DNA of 64,000 bases from Anastrepha obliqua. Lineage: Eukaryota > Arthropoda > Insecta > Diptera > Tephritidae. Below the pieces are notes generated by a model. The model made no database searches. It saw only the letters and a list, made by a program, of their open reading frames with translations, and was not told where the DNA came from. The translations under genes were made by a program, and so were the position numbers. Location: the NCBI RefSeq assembly GCF_027943255.1, contig NC_072892.1, positions 18,437,792 to 18,501,791 on the forward strand, given 5' to 3'. Numbering within the stretch: the stretch's first letter is position 1; each line of letters opens with the position of its first letter. Below are positions 32,155 to 43,350 of this stretch, in pieces.

Positions 32155-32479
32155 GTAAACGTGTGTGCTTCTAAAAGAACTTCATCATTACTTCATCCAA
32201 CTGTGTTGAACTTATTTCATTCTGGATAGAAGGCCATCATATCGCATGTACATGAAATTGGACAGCAACCATTCCCGTCTTCCATATATGTATGTAGAAA
32301 TATTCACTTCCATTTGTCCGTTTATAACCCAATACCGGTATTTTCCTGCAAATTCCCGAGTGCATTTCTATCATCAACCACGCGGAGGTGGCATATAGCT
32401 TTAGGGGGTACAAGGAGCACATCGCCAATTGTGAAACCAGCTTGGCCTGCACATATTTAAAGCATAAATACGACAGTCT
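32155..32479. other. No gene seen
   Basis: Short AT-rich spacer between the MITE and the antisense LINE tail. No recognisable signal. Confidence 0.5.
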
Positions 32480-32775
32480 ATTCTTCTTCTTCTTAATTGG
32501 AGCTAAAACCGCTTACGCGATTTTGGCCAAGTTTAACAAAGCGCGCCAGTCGTTTCTTTCTCGTGCTAACCGGCGCCAGTTGGGCACCCCAAGTGAAGCC
32601 AAGTCCTTCTCCACCTGATCTTTCCAACGCAGAGGAGGCCGCCCTCTTCCTCTGCTACCACCAACTGGTACCGCATCGAATACTTTCAAAGCCGGAGCGT
32701 TTGTATCCGTTCGGACGACATGACCCAGCCAACGTAGCCGCTGGATCTTTATTCGCTGCGCTATGTCTATGCGTG
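32480..32775 (-). pseudogene. LINE ORF2 C-terminus with intact stop
   Basis: On the minus strand, an uninterrupted frame reads RIDIAQRIKIQRLRWLGHVV, RTDTNAPALKVFDAVPVGGS, RGRGRPPLRWKDQVEKDLAS and LGVPNWRRLARERNDWRALL, then NLAKIA and a stop, followed by a short AAG-rich tail. This is a typical C-terminus of RTE-like LINE ORF2 proteins. No frameshift occurs within the roughly 90 codons. It has no in-frame ATG because it is severely 5' truncated. Confidence 0.85.
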
Positions 32776-33533
32776 CAGTCTATTACAAGCAATAAAATTC
32801 TTCTAAATTACAATTTAGCTTTCCTAGTACCTGCAAATACAATGCCCGCCTATGGTAGAAGTGTGTCCATTGGTTTTGTTTTAGCTGAATGCAATTGTTT
32901 GAAATTGAATATCGCAATCAACTATAAAGTTTTCCTTGAGCTTTGTGTGGCTGTATATAGTAAAACAGCCTTTTGCTTGTTACCTCACAATTCTGCATAG
33001 AAATATCGCACAGCACAGCGTGATTTGAAATTTGTATGACCTGAAGGCTTTTTTAGCCTGTCTTTAAAAAAATAAAAACTAATTTGTTCAACACTTTCTT
33101 TTTTAAATGCATTTTTACAGGAATTTTTTATTTATCAAAAGTTCTATTTTGGCGCAACTTTAATTTTTGACAGTAATTTAGATATTCGATGGTGTCAAAT
33201 GAATATCGACTGGCATTTTTTTGCTACTAAAAAATATTTATTCAGGCACAAATTGTCACAATTTCTATTCTCTGAAATTTGATAGCGTTGAATGGGAGTT
33301 TTTATGATTTTTTTTGTTCCCTAATATACTTGTTTTGTAACTTGTGAATAAACAAAAAGAAAAGAAATAATAATAATAAAAATAATGCCAAATGAAAACT
33401 TCCACCAGTTTTCTGTGCTGTTTTCTTTTGCAGCTCAAAACTACAATGCGGAATCCGTCGGTGCTAGAAGGCTAATCAAATTATGAAAATTCGTATTAAA
33501 TATCTCCATTTCACTTTACTATAAAAGCAAATA
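32776..33533. other. No gene seen; AT-rich spacer
   Basis: No recognisable protein family or terminal repeats. The frame 32497-33000 on the plus strand mostly reads the antisense of the LINE tail and then random sequence. Confidence 0.5.
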
Positions 33534-33806
33534 GCGGCTGCCGTAGCCGAATGGGTTGGTGTGTGACTACCATTCGGAAGTGGATAGACACGAATTTCCG
33601 TGCCTGGAACACCAAGCGCCAAATGAAAAAAGAGTATTTTCGAATAGCGGTCAGCCTTCCGCAGGCAATGAAATGTATTTCTGCCATGAAAAAACTCCTC
33701 ATAAAAAAATATCTGCCGTTCGAACTCGGCTTAACTGTAGGGCTCTCTGTACTATACGCAAACCACCAAACTCCCAATAAGCGGTGCAAGCGCCAATTAT
33801 ACATAC
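33534..33806 (+). mobile_element. tRNA-derived SINE
   Basis: Starts GCGGCTGCCGTAGCCGAATG. The string TAGCCGAATGGG (33544-33555) fits a pol III A box. The B box region (about 33580-33600) is degenerate. The downstream body (TTCCGCAGGCAATG, then GTATTTCTGCCATGAAAAAA and CTCCTCATAAAAAAATATCT) and the end CAAGCGCCAATTAT followed by an ACATA repeat are features I recognise from tRNA-derived SINEs of fruit flies. The copy appears to be internally shortened. The 3' simple repeat abuts a mini-mariner at 33818. Confidence 0.75.
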
Positions 33807-33817
33807 AAATATATACA

Positions 33818-33997
33818 TATCCTATGATCAAAAAGTACCGGGAAGGTGATGTTGAATATGAGCACTGGGTTAAACGTTGGCTTATGTGTATCTTGCTTCA
33901 GACGGATCATATTTTGAAGGAGGTAAAATAAATTTGCCTGAAATTTAACTTGTTTTGTTTTATTTAAACATTCCCGGTACTCTCTATCATAGGGTAT
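33818..33997 (+). mobile_element. 180-bp mini-mariner
   Basis: The left end TATCCTATGATCAAAAAGTA with CCGGGA, and the right end reverse-complemented from 33997, TATACCCTATGATAGAGAGT with ACCGGGA, form an imperfect inverted repeat bounded by TA. Between them only about 25 codons of a transposase C-terminus (HWVKRWLMCILLQTDHI) remain, equivalent to the W-K-R-W-x-x-CI end of mariner transposases. It is an extreme deletion derivative. Confidence 0.75.
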
Positions 33998-34400
33998 AAG
34001 TAAATTATGCAAAATTACATAAGAAATTAACCACTAAAAATAGAACCAAATTAAAAAAAATTAAACTGATTACTTTTAAGGGCGAAATTAACAGAAATGG
34101 TGCAGGTTTATTTTATCATTTTAAATTAATTAGGACCCGGATGAAGCCGAATTTCATACCCTGATTCCAAATATATGATAGCATTAGTTTTTGCGTGAGA
34201 GCTCGACTTTATGAGCATCTCTGTTGCATGCACCTGCCTGCTTCCACATTTGTTTTATATTTTATTAGTTAAATGTAGTTCATCGCTTTTGCTAAGATTT
34301 GCATATTTGTTATTTTAGATAGTTGAAGCTTTCACTCTTTAAACTGTTAGCAGTACAACTCATGTATAAAAAACTAGTTTTGGTAAATAATTTGATTTTA
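33998..34400. other. No gene seen
   Basis: AT-rich sequence with no family signature. It ends where the minus-strand Cys-rich frame's AATAAA lies. Confidence 0.5.
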
Positions 34401-34405
34401 TTTTC

Positions 34406-34618
34406 TTAATATGAAAACAAACAAAAATTATAAACAGGAGGCATCTCATATTCTGCTACTTGAATCGGTTCAGTAACAATGACATTTGAGGAGCGATAGG
34501 TTGTAAGCCCAGGGTCACAATCCACTCGATTGGGCTGACATCTTAGATTTAGCTGGAAGAAGCGGCATTTCCATATCAGCCGCTTGCTACAAGTCAGACA
34601 CGTTTTGCAGCCGTCCAT
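34406..34618 (-). CDS. Small Cys-rich open frame with adjacent AATAAA, unidentified
   Basis: The 70-residue minus-strand frame starts MDGCKTCLTCSKRLIWKCRF and continues FQLNLRCQPNRVDCDPG, so six Cys fall in the first 43 residues. The frame is open upstream of the ATG for another 13 codons, including two more Cys. The stop TAA at 34406-34408 is followed within 4 bp by AATAAA. No signal peptide is visible at this start. It could be a terminal exon, since TTGTAG at 34582-34587 would serve as an acceptor. It could also be a decayed retrocopy. I do not recognise the family and propose no function. Confidence 0.3.
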   Translation of the reverse strand: MDGCKTCLTCSKRLIWKCRFFQLNLRCQPNRVDCDPGLTTYRSSNVIVTEPIQVAEYEMPPVYNFCLFSY

Positions 34619-34789
34619 TATGGAACAGACGCAGCGGAAAGCTTTTGGGCTTAATGCTCATTTAAAGGCGGCAAAATTTCGCCTTATCGCTGTTTACAAC
34701 GACTTGCAGTTTTTTATTTAGAGGAATATAGAGCCCCCTTCACACCTACACTACAGTAAGATACGGCAGCATCTGATACCCCAAAAAAA

Positions 34790-35075
34790 ATTCGAACTTT
34801 TATAAATCGCCGTTTTAGAGCCATTCTGCGTATCTGGTGGCCTGCTAACTGCATATCGAATGACGAGCTCCTTGCGCGAAGTGGTCAAAGATAAAATTCG
34901 TAAACGAAAATGGAAACGGATTGGTCACATAACCAGTAAACCTTCTAACGACATCAGCAGAATGTCGTTGAACTGGAACGCACAAGGCGCTCGACGTAGA
35001 GGACAACCAAAAGGAACATGGAGGCAAGCCTATTTAATGAAACCACGACTGATGTTTTGCTCACGTGGCCGCAGA
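34790..35075 (+). pseudogene. RTE-like LINE C-terminal fragment
   Basis: Plus-strand frames read INRRFRAILRIWWPANCISN and then DKIRKRKWKRIGHITSKPSN, DISRMSLNWNAQGARRRGQP and KGTWRQ. This parallels the C-terminal part of the LINE at 8233 (IFWPNTISNDALWR ... RKWRRIDHTLSKPP ... GPGRPKNTWRK). One frameshift near 34870 joins the blocks and the end is lost. It is a dead fragment of a related family. Confidence 0.8.
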
Positions 35076-35094
35076 TAAATTTAAAAGCTGCAAT

Positions 35095-35400
35095 TCGATC
35101 CCAATGGAACTTATTTATTTTGACACTTTGCGCGTTCCCGGCCGACGCTCTAGCAAATAATAATAATTTCTTGGAATTGGCGAACAAATAGTAGTGGGAG
35201 GGAGCCAAGTCTGGCGGAAAGGGGGATGTGAAAAGATTTGGAAGCCTATTTCCATTAATTTTGTGACTACAACTGCTGAGGCGTTATCGTGAAGGAAAAC
35301 GAGAAGGATAGTCACTCGACTTCCTCGATTCAAACGATTGCCAAACACAAAGAAATGTGCCGATCCGGCTGAAACATAGGGTGTGCTTTTCTACGATTAT
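35095..35400 (-). pseudogene. mariner transposase catalytic fragment
   Basis: Minus-strand frames read VTILLVFLHDNASAVVVTKL, where HDNA marks the second catalytic Asp, then MEIGFQIFSHPPF and, after a frameshift, PPDLAPSHYYLFANSKKLLL with the third Asp in PDLAP. Spacing between HDN and PDL fits mariner. Neither terminal repeat was found, so only about 300 bp of the element survive. Confidence 0.72.
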
Positions 35401-35823
35401 GTTTTTTCTGGATTGCTATTTTTGTGACCTAATTTCATGTTCACGACATTCGTATGCTCAAGTTAGATAACATAAAAAGAGCTAATTTTGGTTTCTTATT
35501 CCAAAAAATTGCTTTTTTTCAACTTACAATTCGACCAACTTTTATCAGATTTATATTTGAGCTAATTTTACTGCATCAGTTTTAGAGGTGCTGCCATTCA
35601 CTCATAGCCAGCTCATCAGAGTTCACAGAGCTTTAGACTGAGCTTTAGACTTGCACTGTGTGCGATGGCGTTCTGTATACCTGGACGTCACTGAAGTGGG
35701 TGGAACTAACAGAAAAGCCCACTGACTATTATTTAAATACGCAAGAAGCAATCCAGCAATGAAGTTGTGACACTTTTCTCTGCGGTGAACAATTAATTTA
35801 AGACTTAGATTTGATGCTCCAAA
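35401..35823. other. No gene seen
   Basis: No family motif or repeat structure recognised between the mariner fragment and the next transposon. Confidence 0.5.
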
Positions 35824-36705
35824 TAAAGGGTGGTTAAATTTCAAGGGCCATGTTAAATGTAAATCACACCTAAACGTGAAGTTTTTTTTCTGCATTTTAT
35901 TTGAAATTTTTCAATTTCACAATCACAAATTCACAATCGAGCAACGCGTTAAAGTTATTCAGGCTTATTATGAAAACGGGCGTTCAAATCAAAATGCATA
36001 TCACCTCAGTGGATTCGTCAATAAGCAGAATTGCCGCATTTGGGCGAATGATAATTCAAGAGTGATTGCTGAAAAACCAATGCACCCACAAAGAGTGACT
36101 GTTTGGTGCGGTTTATGGGCCGGTGGCATCATTGGGCCGTATTTTTTTCCAAAATGAGGCCGGTCAGGCAGTTACTGTGAATAGTGTTCGCTATCGTGAG
36201 AAGATAACGAACTTTTTATGGTCCGAATTGGAAGATATGGATATGGACGATATGTGGTTTCAACAGCACGGTGCCACTTTGGGCAGCTAACGAAACAATG
36301 GCTCTTTTGCGTGAAAAATTTGATGGCCGAATAATCTCGCGTCGCGGCGATGTCAATTGGCTGCCAAGATCATGTGATTTGGCACCGTTGGGCTTCTTTC
36401 TTTGGGGTTATTTGATAGAAAAGGTGTACGTCGATAAGCCAGTAATAATTCAAGAGCTAAAGGAGGAGATAATTCGGCACATTAACGGCATAGAACCTCA
36501 ATTATGTCTCAGCGTCATCGAAAATTTGGACCATCGGATGGAGATGTGCCGCCGAGACCGCGGCGGCCATTTGGCCTATATTTTGCTTTGTACGTAATTG
36601 AGCCATACCAATTTTAGCATAATAAGGAGAAATGACAATAATTTCTTAAAATAAGTGGGTTTTATTTAAAATCAACACCGGGCCTTGAAACTTAACCACC
36701 CTTTA
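35824..36705 (+). mobile_element. Tc1/mariner-like element, internally deleted
   Basis: The left end TA-AAGGGTGGTTAAATTTCAAG (35824) and right end, reverse-complemented from 36705, TA-AAGGGTGGTTAAGTTTCAAG form inverted repeats bounded by TA. The interior encodes a transposase related to those at 16222 and 24515, with most of the N-terminal half deleted. Confidence 0.9.
35936..36597 (+). pseudogene. Tc1/mariner-like transposase remnant, catalytic Asp lost
   Basis: The N-terminus (IEQRVKVIQAYYENGRSNQN) jumps directly to HLSGFVNKQNCRIW, so both helix-turn-helix domains and the first Asp (SDEAHF) are deleted. After WCGLWAGGIIGPYFF a one-base shift follows near 36150. The second catalytic motif reads MWFQQHGAT, with His in place of Asp, followed by another frameshift. 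The third motif LPRSCDLAPLGFFLWG keeps its Asp, and the C-terminus MCRRDRGGHLAYILLCT ends with a proper stop. Two frameshifts, one deletion and one active-site change. Confidence 0.85.
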
Positions 36706-36849
36706 TAACTGAAATTAGTTCTAAAATCCTAACAACACCACACTTTGATGAGTCCCCGGTCACTCTGGAGTGGAGACAAAATGAAAGAGTGGATGAGCGT
36801 ACAAGGAACGGCTCTAAGCTTGACTTTCAGCGAGTGGTACCGAACATTT

Positions 36850-37385
36850 TTTTAAACGAACTGTATGTACATTGCGATTGAATTGAGCGCATTCGCGAAA
36901 ACCAACAAGAAGGTGGTCTCTGGCTACTAACTGCAACGTCTCCAAAGCGTTCGGGGCAAAACTGAATCTTAAAAGCACAAAATGTCTGTTTGGATTCAAC
37001 AGATCAGCTACCAGCATCCGCACAGTTGTTATAACGGGTCAGTGCACTATTGGCAGCCTAGCCCGTAGAATGGGTGTAACTGCCAATGACTTCTGCAGAA
37101 GTTGTAAAGATGCAGAAGAAATTGTGTCGCTACAACAGCTCCTCTGTGAATGTCCTGCAATTCAAAGCAGTCGTGCCAAATATCTTGCCGATTATTTCTT
37201 TGAAGACTTGGAAAATTTGCAAAATGTCTCACTAGAGGGACTGATTACCTGCTTAAAAACATCTAAATGGCTTAAGCTACTTAGTTAAGGGATGAAAATC
37301 AAATGCAGGTATCACAATGCGAAGTAGGGCCACCGAGTGTCTTGTTTTAGGCAAGCATCCTGGCTAAACTAAACTAACCTAACGT
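36850..37385 (+). pseudogene. Jockey-like LINE 3' end
   Basis: From about 36965 the plus strand reads NLKSTKCLFGFNRSATSIRT, VVITGQCTIGSLARRMGVTA and NDFCRSCKDAEEIVSLQQLL then CECPAIQSSRAKYLADYFF, ending at the stop 37286-37288 after SKWLKLLS. The CRSC ... LCECPA spacing is the Jockey-type C-terminal zinc knuckle. The 3' end has GGTATCACAATGCGAAGTAG and an AACTAACCTAACG motif near 37370, similar to the end of the element at 20040-21935. Upstream RNase H is not readable. Confidence 0.8.
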
Positions 37386-38000
37386 AATATTCTAAGCGCG
37401 TCTATTTTACCCTATTTTTGTCTAACAAACGGAATAAACGATAAGCTTTTGCTTCTTAATAAATCACTACCCAAAAAGTATGATATTTCAAAGTGTGGTA
37501 TTGGCTCAAAAGCATTAGTGCTACTACTTAAAATGAGGAATAATAGAATTAGGGCTACAAAAAAAATACTCTAGAAAAAGGTACCCTATAAAAGTAGCTG
37601 GTTTTTATTAGAATAGAACAATTTTCATGGCAGATATACACTTGGAGGGTCTGGTTTAAAATTAAACTATACAATTGGAAGCTTTGTCTATGAACTGAAA
37701 CACTTTCAGCTGCAAAGTGCATGCGAATAAATCAGACCAAATCGTTCAAATACTAAATATTAAAATATATGAGTATGGATTTGCAAAGGGTGGTTCAATA
37801 GCGACATCACACAACTTTTGCATGGCCAAATTTAAGAATTTTGGGCGCTTCAAATTATCAAGAGGTACCCTTTCTCGAGCTAATTTCATGCCTTGATAGT
37901 GCGAGCCAAGATGTTTATGCAGTAGCCGTCACATTGATAACTGAAACAAACCAAAGTTTGCGGAACTGACTGATTCCATTCATTTTAAGTTCAAGCGCTT
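37386..38000. other. No gene seen; possible lone transposon end
   Basis: AAAGGGTGGTTCAATAGCG near 37795 resembles a Tc1/mariner terminal repeat, but no matching second end was found. Otherwise AT-rich and non-coding. Confidence 0.4.
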
Positions 38001-38004
38001 TTAA

Positions 38005-39477
38005 GGGCACAGATACCTATAAAATGTCGAAAAAAATTTTTTGATTTTTTTTTTCATAAAATGTTAATATAATCCTTTAAGGGGGGAGCCTGGTTTATGA
38101 GGTCTAAAAATTGCATCTCTTTGCGATTTTTTTTTTAAGGAAAAAATTAATTTAGCACTGCAAAGTTTTTTCTATCTTTTAATGAACATTTAAAAAGTAT
38201 AAAAAATTTTTGTACTGGTTAAAATAAGTTGAAAAAAATGTTTAACATAGAAATTAGTAGAGCGCTGCAACGCTGGAGTTTCCAACTGCTCGTAATTAGT
38301 ATCTAAAGCAAAAAATTCAAATGGATTTCTAATTATCATGATTTTTTATTCTAGATGAACTAAGAAAACTGAGAGAAATTCCAAAATTTCAACTTTTTGG
38401 AGATTTTAAAGAAAAAAATGCCTTTCTATAAAAAGAAATTCACTTCAACTTGATATAAAAATCTTGAAAAATTTTTTTTTATCTATTTTGTTAGTTCAAA
38501 TAGAAGAGAATTTAATACTGAAGGGAACAAGCTATGATTTATTTCAAAAGGTTCATTAGTTTTTTTTCATTCATGTACGCCAATTCAAAGAAATAAATGT
38601 GAAAAGTCGAGAAAAGAAGATAAAGTTTGTACTATAGCTGTCCGGTCACAGCGTAACTACCTAATGCTCGCCTACCTTTGGCTTTGTATCTTCGGAAATA
38701 TTGAGAATTAGGCTCTGTAACTTTATGTGTATATTCTGAAATATATTAGGAATCGCTTAAAAGGGGAAAAAAATGATTTTTTTGACCTTATAAACCAGGC
38801 TCCCCCCTTAAGAACATGTCAAAAAGTTTTCAAAACGTAAATTTAAGTATTTCTTATATTATAGATCGTTAACCGTGACGACTCTATTCTTTGCGTTCGA
38901 GCGCTGGGAGAGGTATAGATACGTTGTATTCCAACTTTAGACGCGTTTTTCTCAAAACTATATTTTTTGAATTAGCGTACTCGATAACTCGAAATGTTAT
39001 TGACCGAACTCCCTGAAATTTTGATACATCTTTTTTACGATATTACTTTCTAAGTGAATTTAAAGTTTTAGAAAATTTTTCGAAAAAATAATTTTTTCGA
39101 AGCAAAAATAGTAGGAAAATTCGCCCTAAAATTAATTTTTTTTTAAGTATTTTATGCTGCAAATTTTTTTCCATTTGTTTTTAATTCATATAGAAATTAT
39201 GACATTAATAAAGAAACAAATTATTGGTTTCTTGTATTCAGGTCACTGACGCCGATGCTACAATGCCCGCCGATTGAGAAGCCCCGTTGCGACCTTCCTG
39301 GAAGTGTGTTGAGTGTACATCAGCCATTTTAAATGATTAAAAAAAAACAACAAAATTTTGTAATTTTAATGTGTAAATAAAGTGTATGCCAATTTTGAAA
39401 AAAAAATTGACTTCTTCATTTTACATAATTTTAATGAAAATCAGGGAAAATATGGCCGTTTACTGGTATCTGTCCCA
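38005..39477. mobile_element. TTAA MITE, family A copy 2, carrying a nested family B MITE
   Basis: Starts GGGCACAGATACCTATAAAA after TTAA (38001-38004) and ends TACTGGTATCTGTCCCA before TTAA (39478-39481). It aligns to the copy at 12487-13208 on both sides of the nested insertion at 38081-38807. Without the insert it would be about 740 bp. Ends have diverged by a few bases, so it is not the youngest copy. Confidence 0.92.
38081..38807. mobile_element. TTAA MITE, family B copy 2, nested
   Basis: Starts GGGGGGAGCCTGGTTTATG and ends AACCAGGCTCCCCCC, with TTAA at 38077-38080 and 38808-38811. The host copy of family A at the same position in copy 1 reads CCTTTAAGAATATG, so the insertion used exactly that TTAA. 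It is in inverted orientation relative to the copy at 31417. Confidence 0.95.
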
Positions 39478-39481
39478 TTAA

Positions 39482-42400
39482 ATTTCAATAACTATTTTTC
39501 GATTATGTGTATCTCGATTGTCTCACAGCCATAGAAACATGGCAAAGTGAAAATTCTAGCTCGACTTTATATGCAACAGCATACAGCGCCTGTCTGGTTG
39601 AACAATCACTCTGACCGAAAATTGTAAACAGAAGTTCGATGGTAATTTTTGATTATTTCCACACGTTGCTTGTTCGGGAGCTCCAGCCTGCTAGAAATGC
39701 AAATCTTGAGTGACGTGATATTGCTTAAAAAATTGCCTAGACGCTTCTTAAAAATCCGCTATGTGTGTCTGTATGTAAGACACCTGCTTCACTTGCTTGC
39801 TCGCAACAGTTAGCGTTCTTGCTTAAGGGCTTAAGATTTTTAATTTAATAAAAGCATTTGCTGTATTGTTTGTGCATACACGGGATTTGCATGCCCAACT
39901 GTGTACTGTCCACACAACGCAGCCTTCAAATTGGCCGCCTGTATTTATTGCCTATTAAAGGAGAATTAATTCATTAGGTGCCTTGTCTGATACTTGATAC
40001 CACACAACCTTTTAAGATTAATATTTGTGAGTTGATTTAAGGGCAAATAAGCTAAGTGCCTTAAGGTACAAGTGTGTGTAAAGTTCTTAGCAAGGTCCAC
40101 TTTTCGGTTGCTTTAAGAAGCTCAAGTTTTCTTGTTCGCTTGTTTAAAGAGTAGTTAACTTTGCATTTCCCTTTTTGTCTACTTTGGCTTTAAGGCAATG
40201 ACATCTCGCGTAAAAAAGTTTTCAAACTAAATATCTACATATTTTCCAACGCCTAGAAGTATACCTACCCCGTTCGTTGGTGCTGTTCTGCTTAATCCAA
40301 AAGAAGTTTTGAGTTTAGTTTATGCGGCGTCTATGAGAAAAGCGCGGCTTGCTTGCCCAGCTCAAAGCGAGTGGATATTTCACTAGTCAACACACAACAG
40401 TATGAATTTCAACACAGAATATGTATATGTGTGTGTTAATATATGTATTTATAACATTTAATGTATTTATTATATTTAATTTTTCAGCTTTGCTGCAACG
40501 CTGACACAGAGCAATGCCCAATTTCACTGCGGCGGTTAGCAAAAGCAAAACGTTTATGTTTTTTTATAATTTATTTATTATTTCATTTTGGCAGCACAAT
40601 AAATTTGAATTGAATGGTGTTAGCCGTTATTTGTTTCGCAATTTGTGTACACAGCCTACACGCACGTGATGAACGCATCGGTGGTACGTGACAAACGCGT
40701 GCGATTGGTTGCAACGTAGCAAATTTACTACGACTCCAATCAATTTAAATTTGAATTGTGCAGTATCCAAGGATTAAGGAAACTTCGATGTTCGAATTTT
40801 CTACCGTAATATAGCACATGCACACACACACACTCACACACAGTTAGGTGCACTCGTGACAAATCAGTTATACTTGCAAACACAAATTGAATGAATTACC
40901 TAAAACTATGCAATGCGATTCAATTAGGCGTTGCGCGTCTGACGAGCGGATTTACTGTACTTTATTTGATTTCGCGACACGGAAAATGCTTTACGTTATT
41001 TGGCTTTGCGTTGCGTTGCGTTGCCTTGCGTGGTAATTTCAATGATTCAAGTAAAGTGCTGCTAATGGATGCGACCAAAGCAACAGGCTGACGGCGTATG
41101 AGCAACTCAGGATAACTTGTGGACTGTTGCTGGTTTTTATATTCCATAAAACGTGCGACAACAACGGCTGTGCTAGCGGGCGAGACCAGCGCGAAGGTAG
41201 CCGAGCGGCTCGATAGCAGGGAATCGTGTTGCTTCGCTTCGTCTCGCTATACGCAAGCAACGGCAGTGTGCATGCGTTTGTGTGGGTGCGGGGCTGGTGT
41301 TATTGGCATTGGTCGCTTAGTCGTACCGCTACAACTGTTGGCTGCTGCCCTACGTGAGCATGCGTACATCCGTCCCATGCTGCTCACAAAGATTCATTAA
41401 CCAACATGGTTAGGAGATAAATTGGTGACTCCGGCAGACTGTTGCATGCAACAGTAACACAATGCAGTGGAATTCCAATTTGAAAAAACTTTACGCAGGT
41501 AATCTTTTTGCTTTTTCCTGTTTATTGAAATAGCCTGCTTACAGAAGCCACTAAGAAGAATACGCTTTGTGGAGAGGTAGGGGTTGGTAAGGCGCGTACT
41601 GGAATTTAATTTGTATTTGTGCCAGTGAGTGGATAGCCAAATGAGTTGAAATAAACGTTAAAAGGCGGTAAAAAGCAATTAAAAGTAAGTTTATTTTTTA
41701 TTACTATTAAGCGCCTCAGAAACAATTAAATCCCTGGCATATGGAAATAATTTTACCAAAGCGTTGTGCGATTGATGCGAATTGACATTTTCGATTATCT
41801 AGTGCCCAAGCTGCTCACCTGAGCGCATATGTATGTACAGGCATCCATCATGTGTGTATATATGTATGTATGTGTATGTGTGTGTGTGCAATTCGTTTTG
41901 TTTAATTTATTATTAAAAAATTTAATTTGTTCTCGCTTCCCATGCCAGCCCAATCAGTCGACACCAGCTCGACGAACAACTCAATGCGCTTAACTTTCAT
42001 TTTTATGCACAATTAACCTTTCCTCTCTTAAGCCCTGCCGCACTGAGTTGTAGCGCTACAATGTTTCGCATACGCCCCGGTGTCCAGCCAGACTAGTGAC
42101 AGCGCTCCACTCTTTGCAGCGCAAAAAACGCCAATATTGTGGCGAGTTTTTAATTACGTTGCTGTCAGCTAGACTTTCGTCATTTCTCTTCGCATATTTA
42201 ACGCTTCATCAGCGCGCAATTCTTGTTTTATGGCGGCTGCGACATTAATAGGGGCTGTCAAAAATCGCTCATACATTTGGTTGAAGAAGATTTGCTGTCG
42301 CCTATGTGCATATGTACGCATGTTGGTAACGATTATAAGTATGTATGTGTTTTGTGCATAAAAAGAGCTATGGGCGCTATTAAAATCTTAGCTCCATTTG

Positions 42401-43350
42401 AGTTGTAGCGATACAATTATAAATTTTATATTCTTATAATGTTTTTACGCCCACAATTTACAAATTTATGCATTTTGATAGATGCTTGGCACTCAATTGA
42501 TATGTAGTTTGGGTGTAGTTACTTTAACTGAAGGCGCGCAGTTTGAGTGATTTGTTGGAACTAGGAGCTTCATCCATATTGCTCTATGGAGAAGATTAAT
42601 CGAACTCTTAGAAGTCGTATAAATTTGTATGTATTTACTTATACATAGAGTCTCTCTTCTGGTTTGTTTCATTATTAATTGAATTGTGTGAATAAAAAGA
42701 TAATAAAAAGTAAATGCAGTAGAAAGCAACTTTAATTTTGCAATTAATAGCGCACGAGGGTGAATTTTTATTACTGCTGATCTGATTCCAACGGGTTTAT
42801 TTTAACAACAAACAGATGCCAAAACATTTAAAATGTTGTTTTTGATAAATTTGCCAATACACTCTCAGACATGAAAATACTTTTTGCTAGCAATTTTAGT
42901 GTGCCACCCATCCAAGAATTTGGAAAACTTAGTTTTTGAATTGAAATTGGTAAATATGAATATATTTTGATTTTATTTCCTCCTATTTTCATATAGGCGA
43001 CACCGGCAGCACATTTTTTACTTGTTACTGTTAGCTACCGTTGCTATGCGCATTTCTTTAGTGAAATACGCAGATGAATTAAGAAAACAGTTTTCCAAAT
43101 ATTTATAGTGGCATTTACACGCTGGCATTACACTCAAATTATATCCAAAAACAATATTTGCATATGAAGCCTTGAGACTCCCACGCCTCCTAACATAAAT
43201 AGTTTTGAAAATGAATATTTTCTAGATTAAGGTTTTAAATCAAATTGGATTGGCTTACAATTCGAGATGGGACGGTGTTAGAAAAAAGCAAGTTGGCAAA
43301 AAAAAAAACGAAATATTTTTAAATTGTATAGCACTTCTATTCTAGTAACA
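39482..43350. other. Transposon-poor 3.9-kb stretch
   Basis: No transposon ends, LINE domains or SINE heads were recognised. The sequence is locally less AT-rich (about 40970-41400) and holds a GCGTT pentamer repeat (about 41005-41035), a CA run near 40818-40842 and a TG run near 41850-41890. TTTTTATATTCCATAAAA at about 41133 resembles a TATA-type promoter element. No open frame has a recognised family. It may be unique host non-coding or regulatory DNA. Confidence 0.45.

Noticed and set aside
37790..37990. MITE starting AAAGGGTGGTTCAATAG
   Set aside because: Only one candidate terminal repeat is visible.
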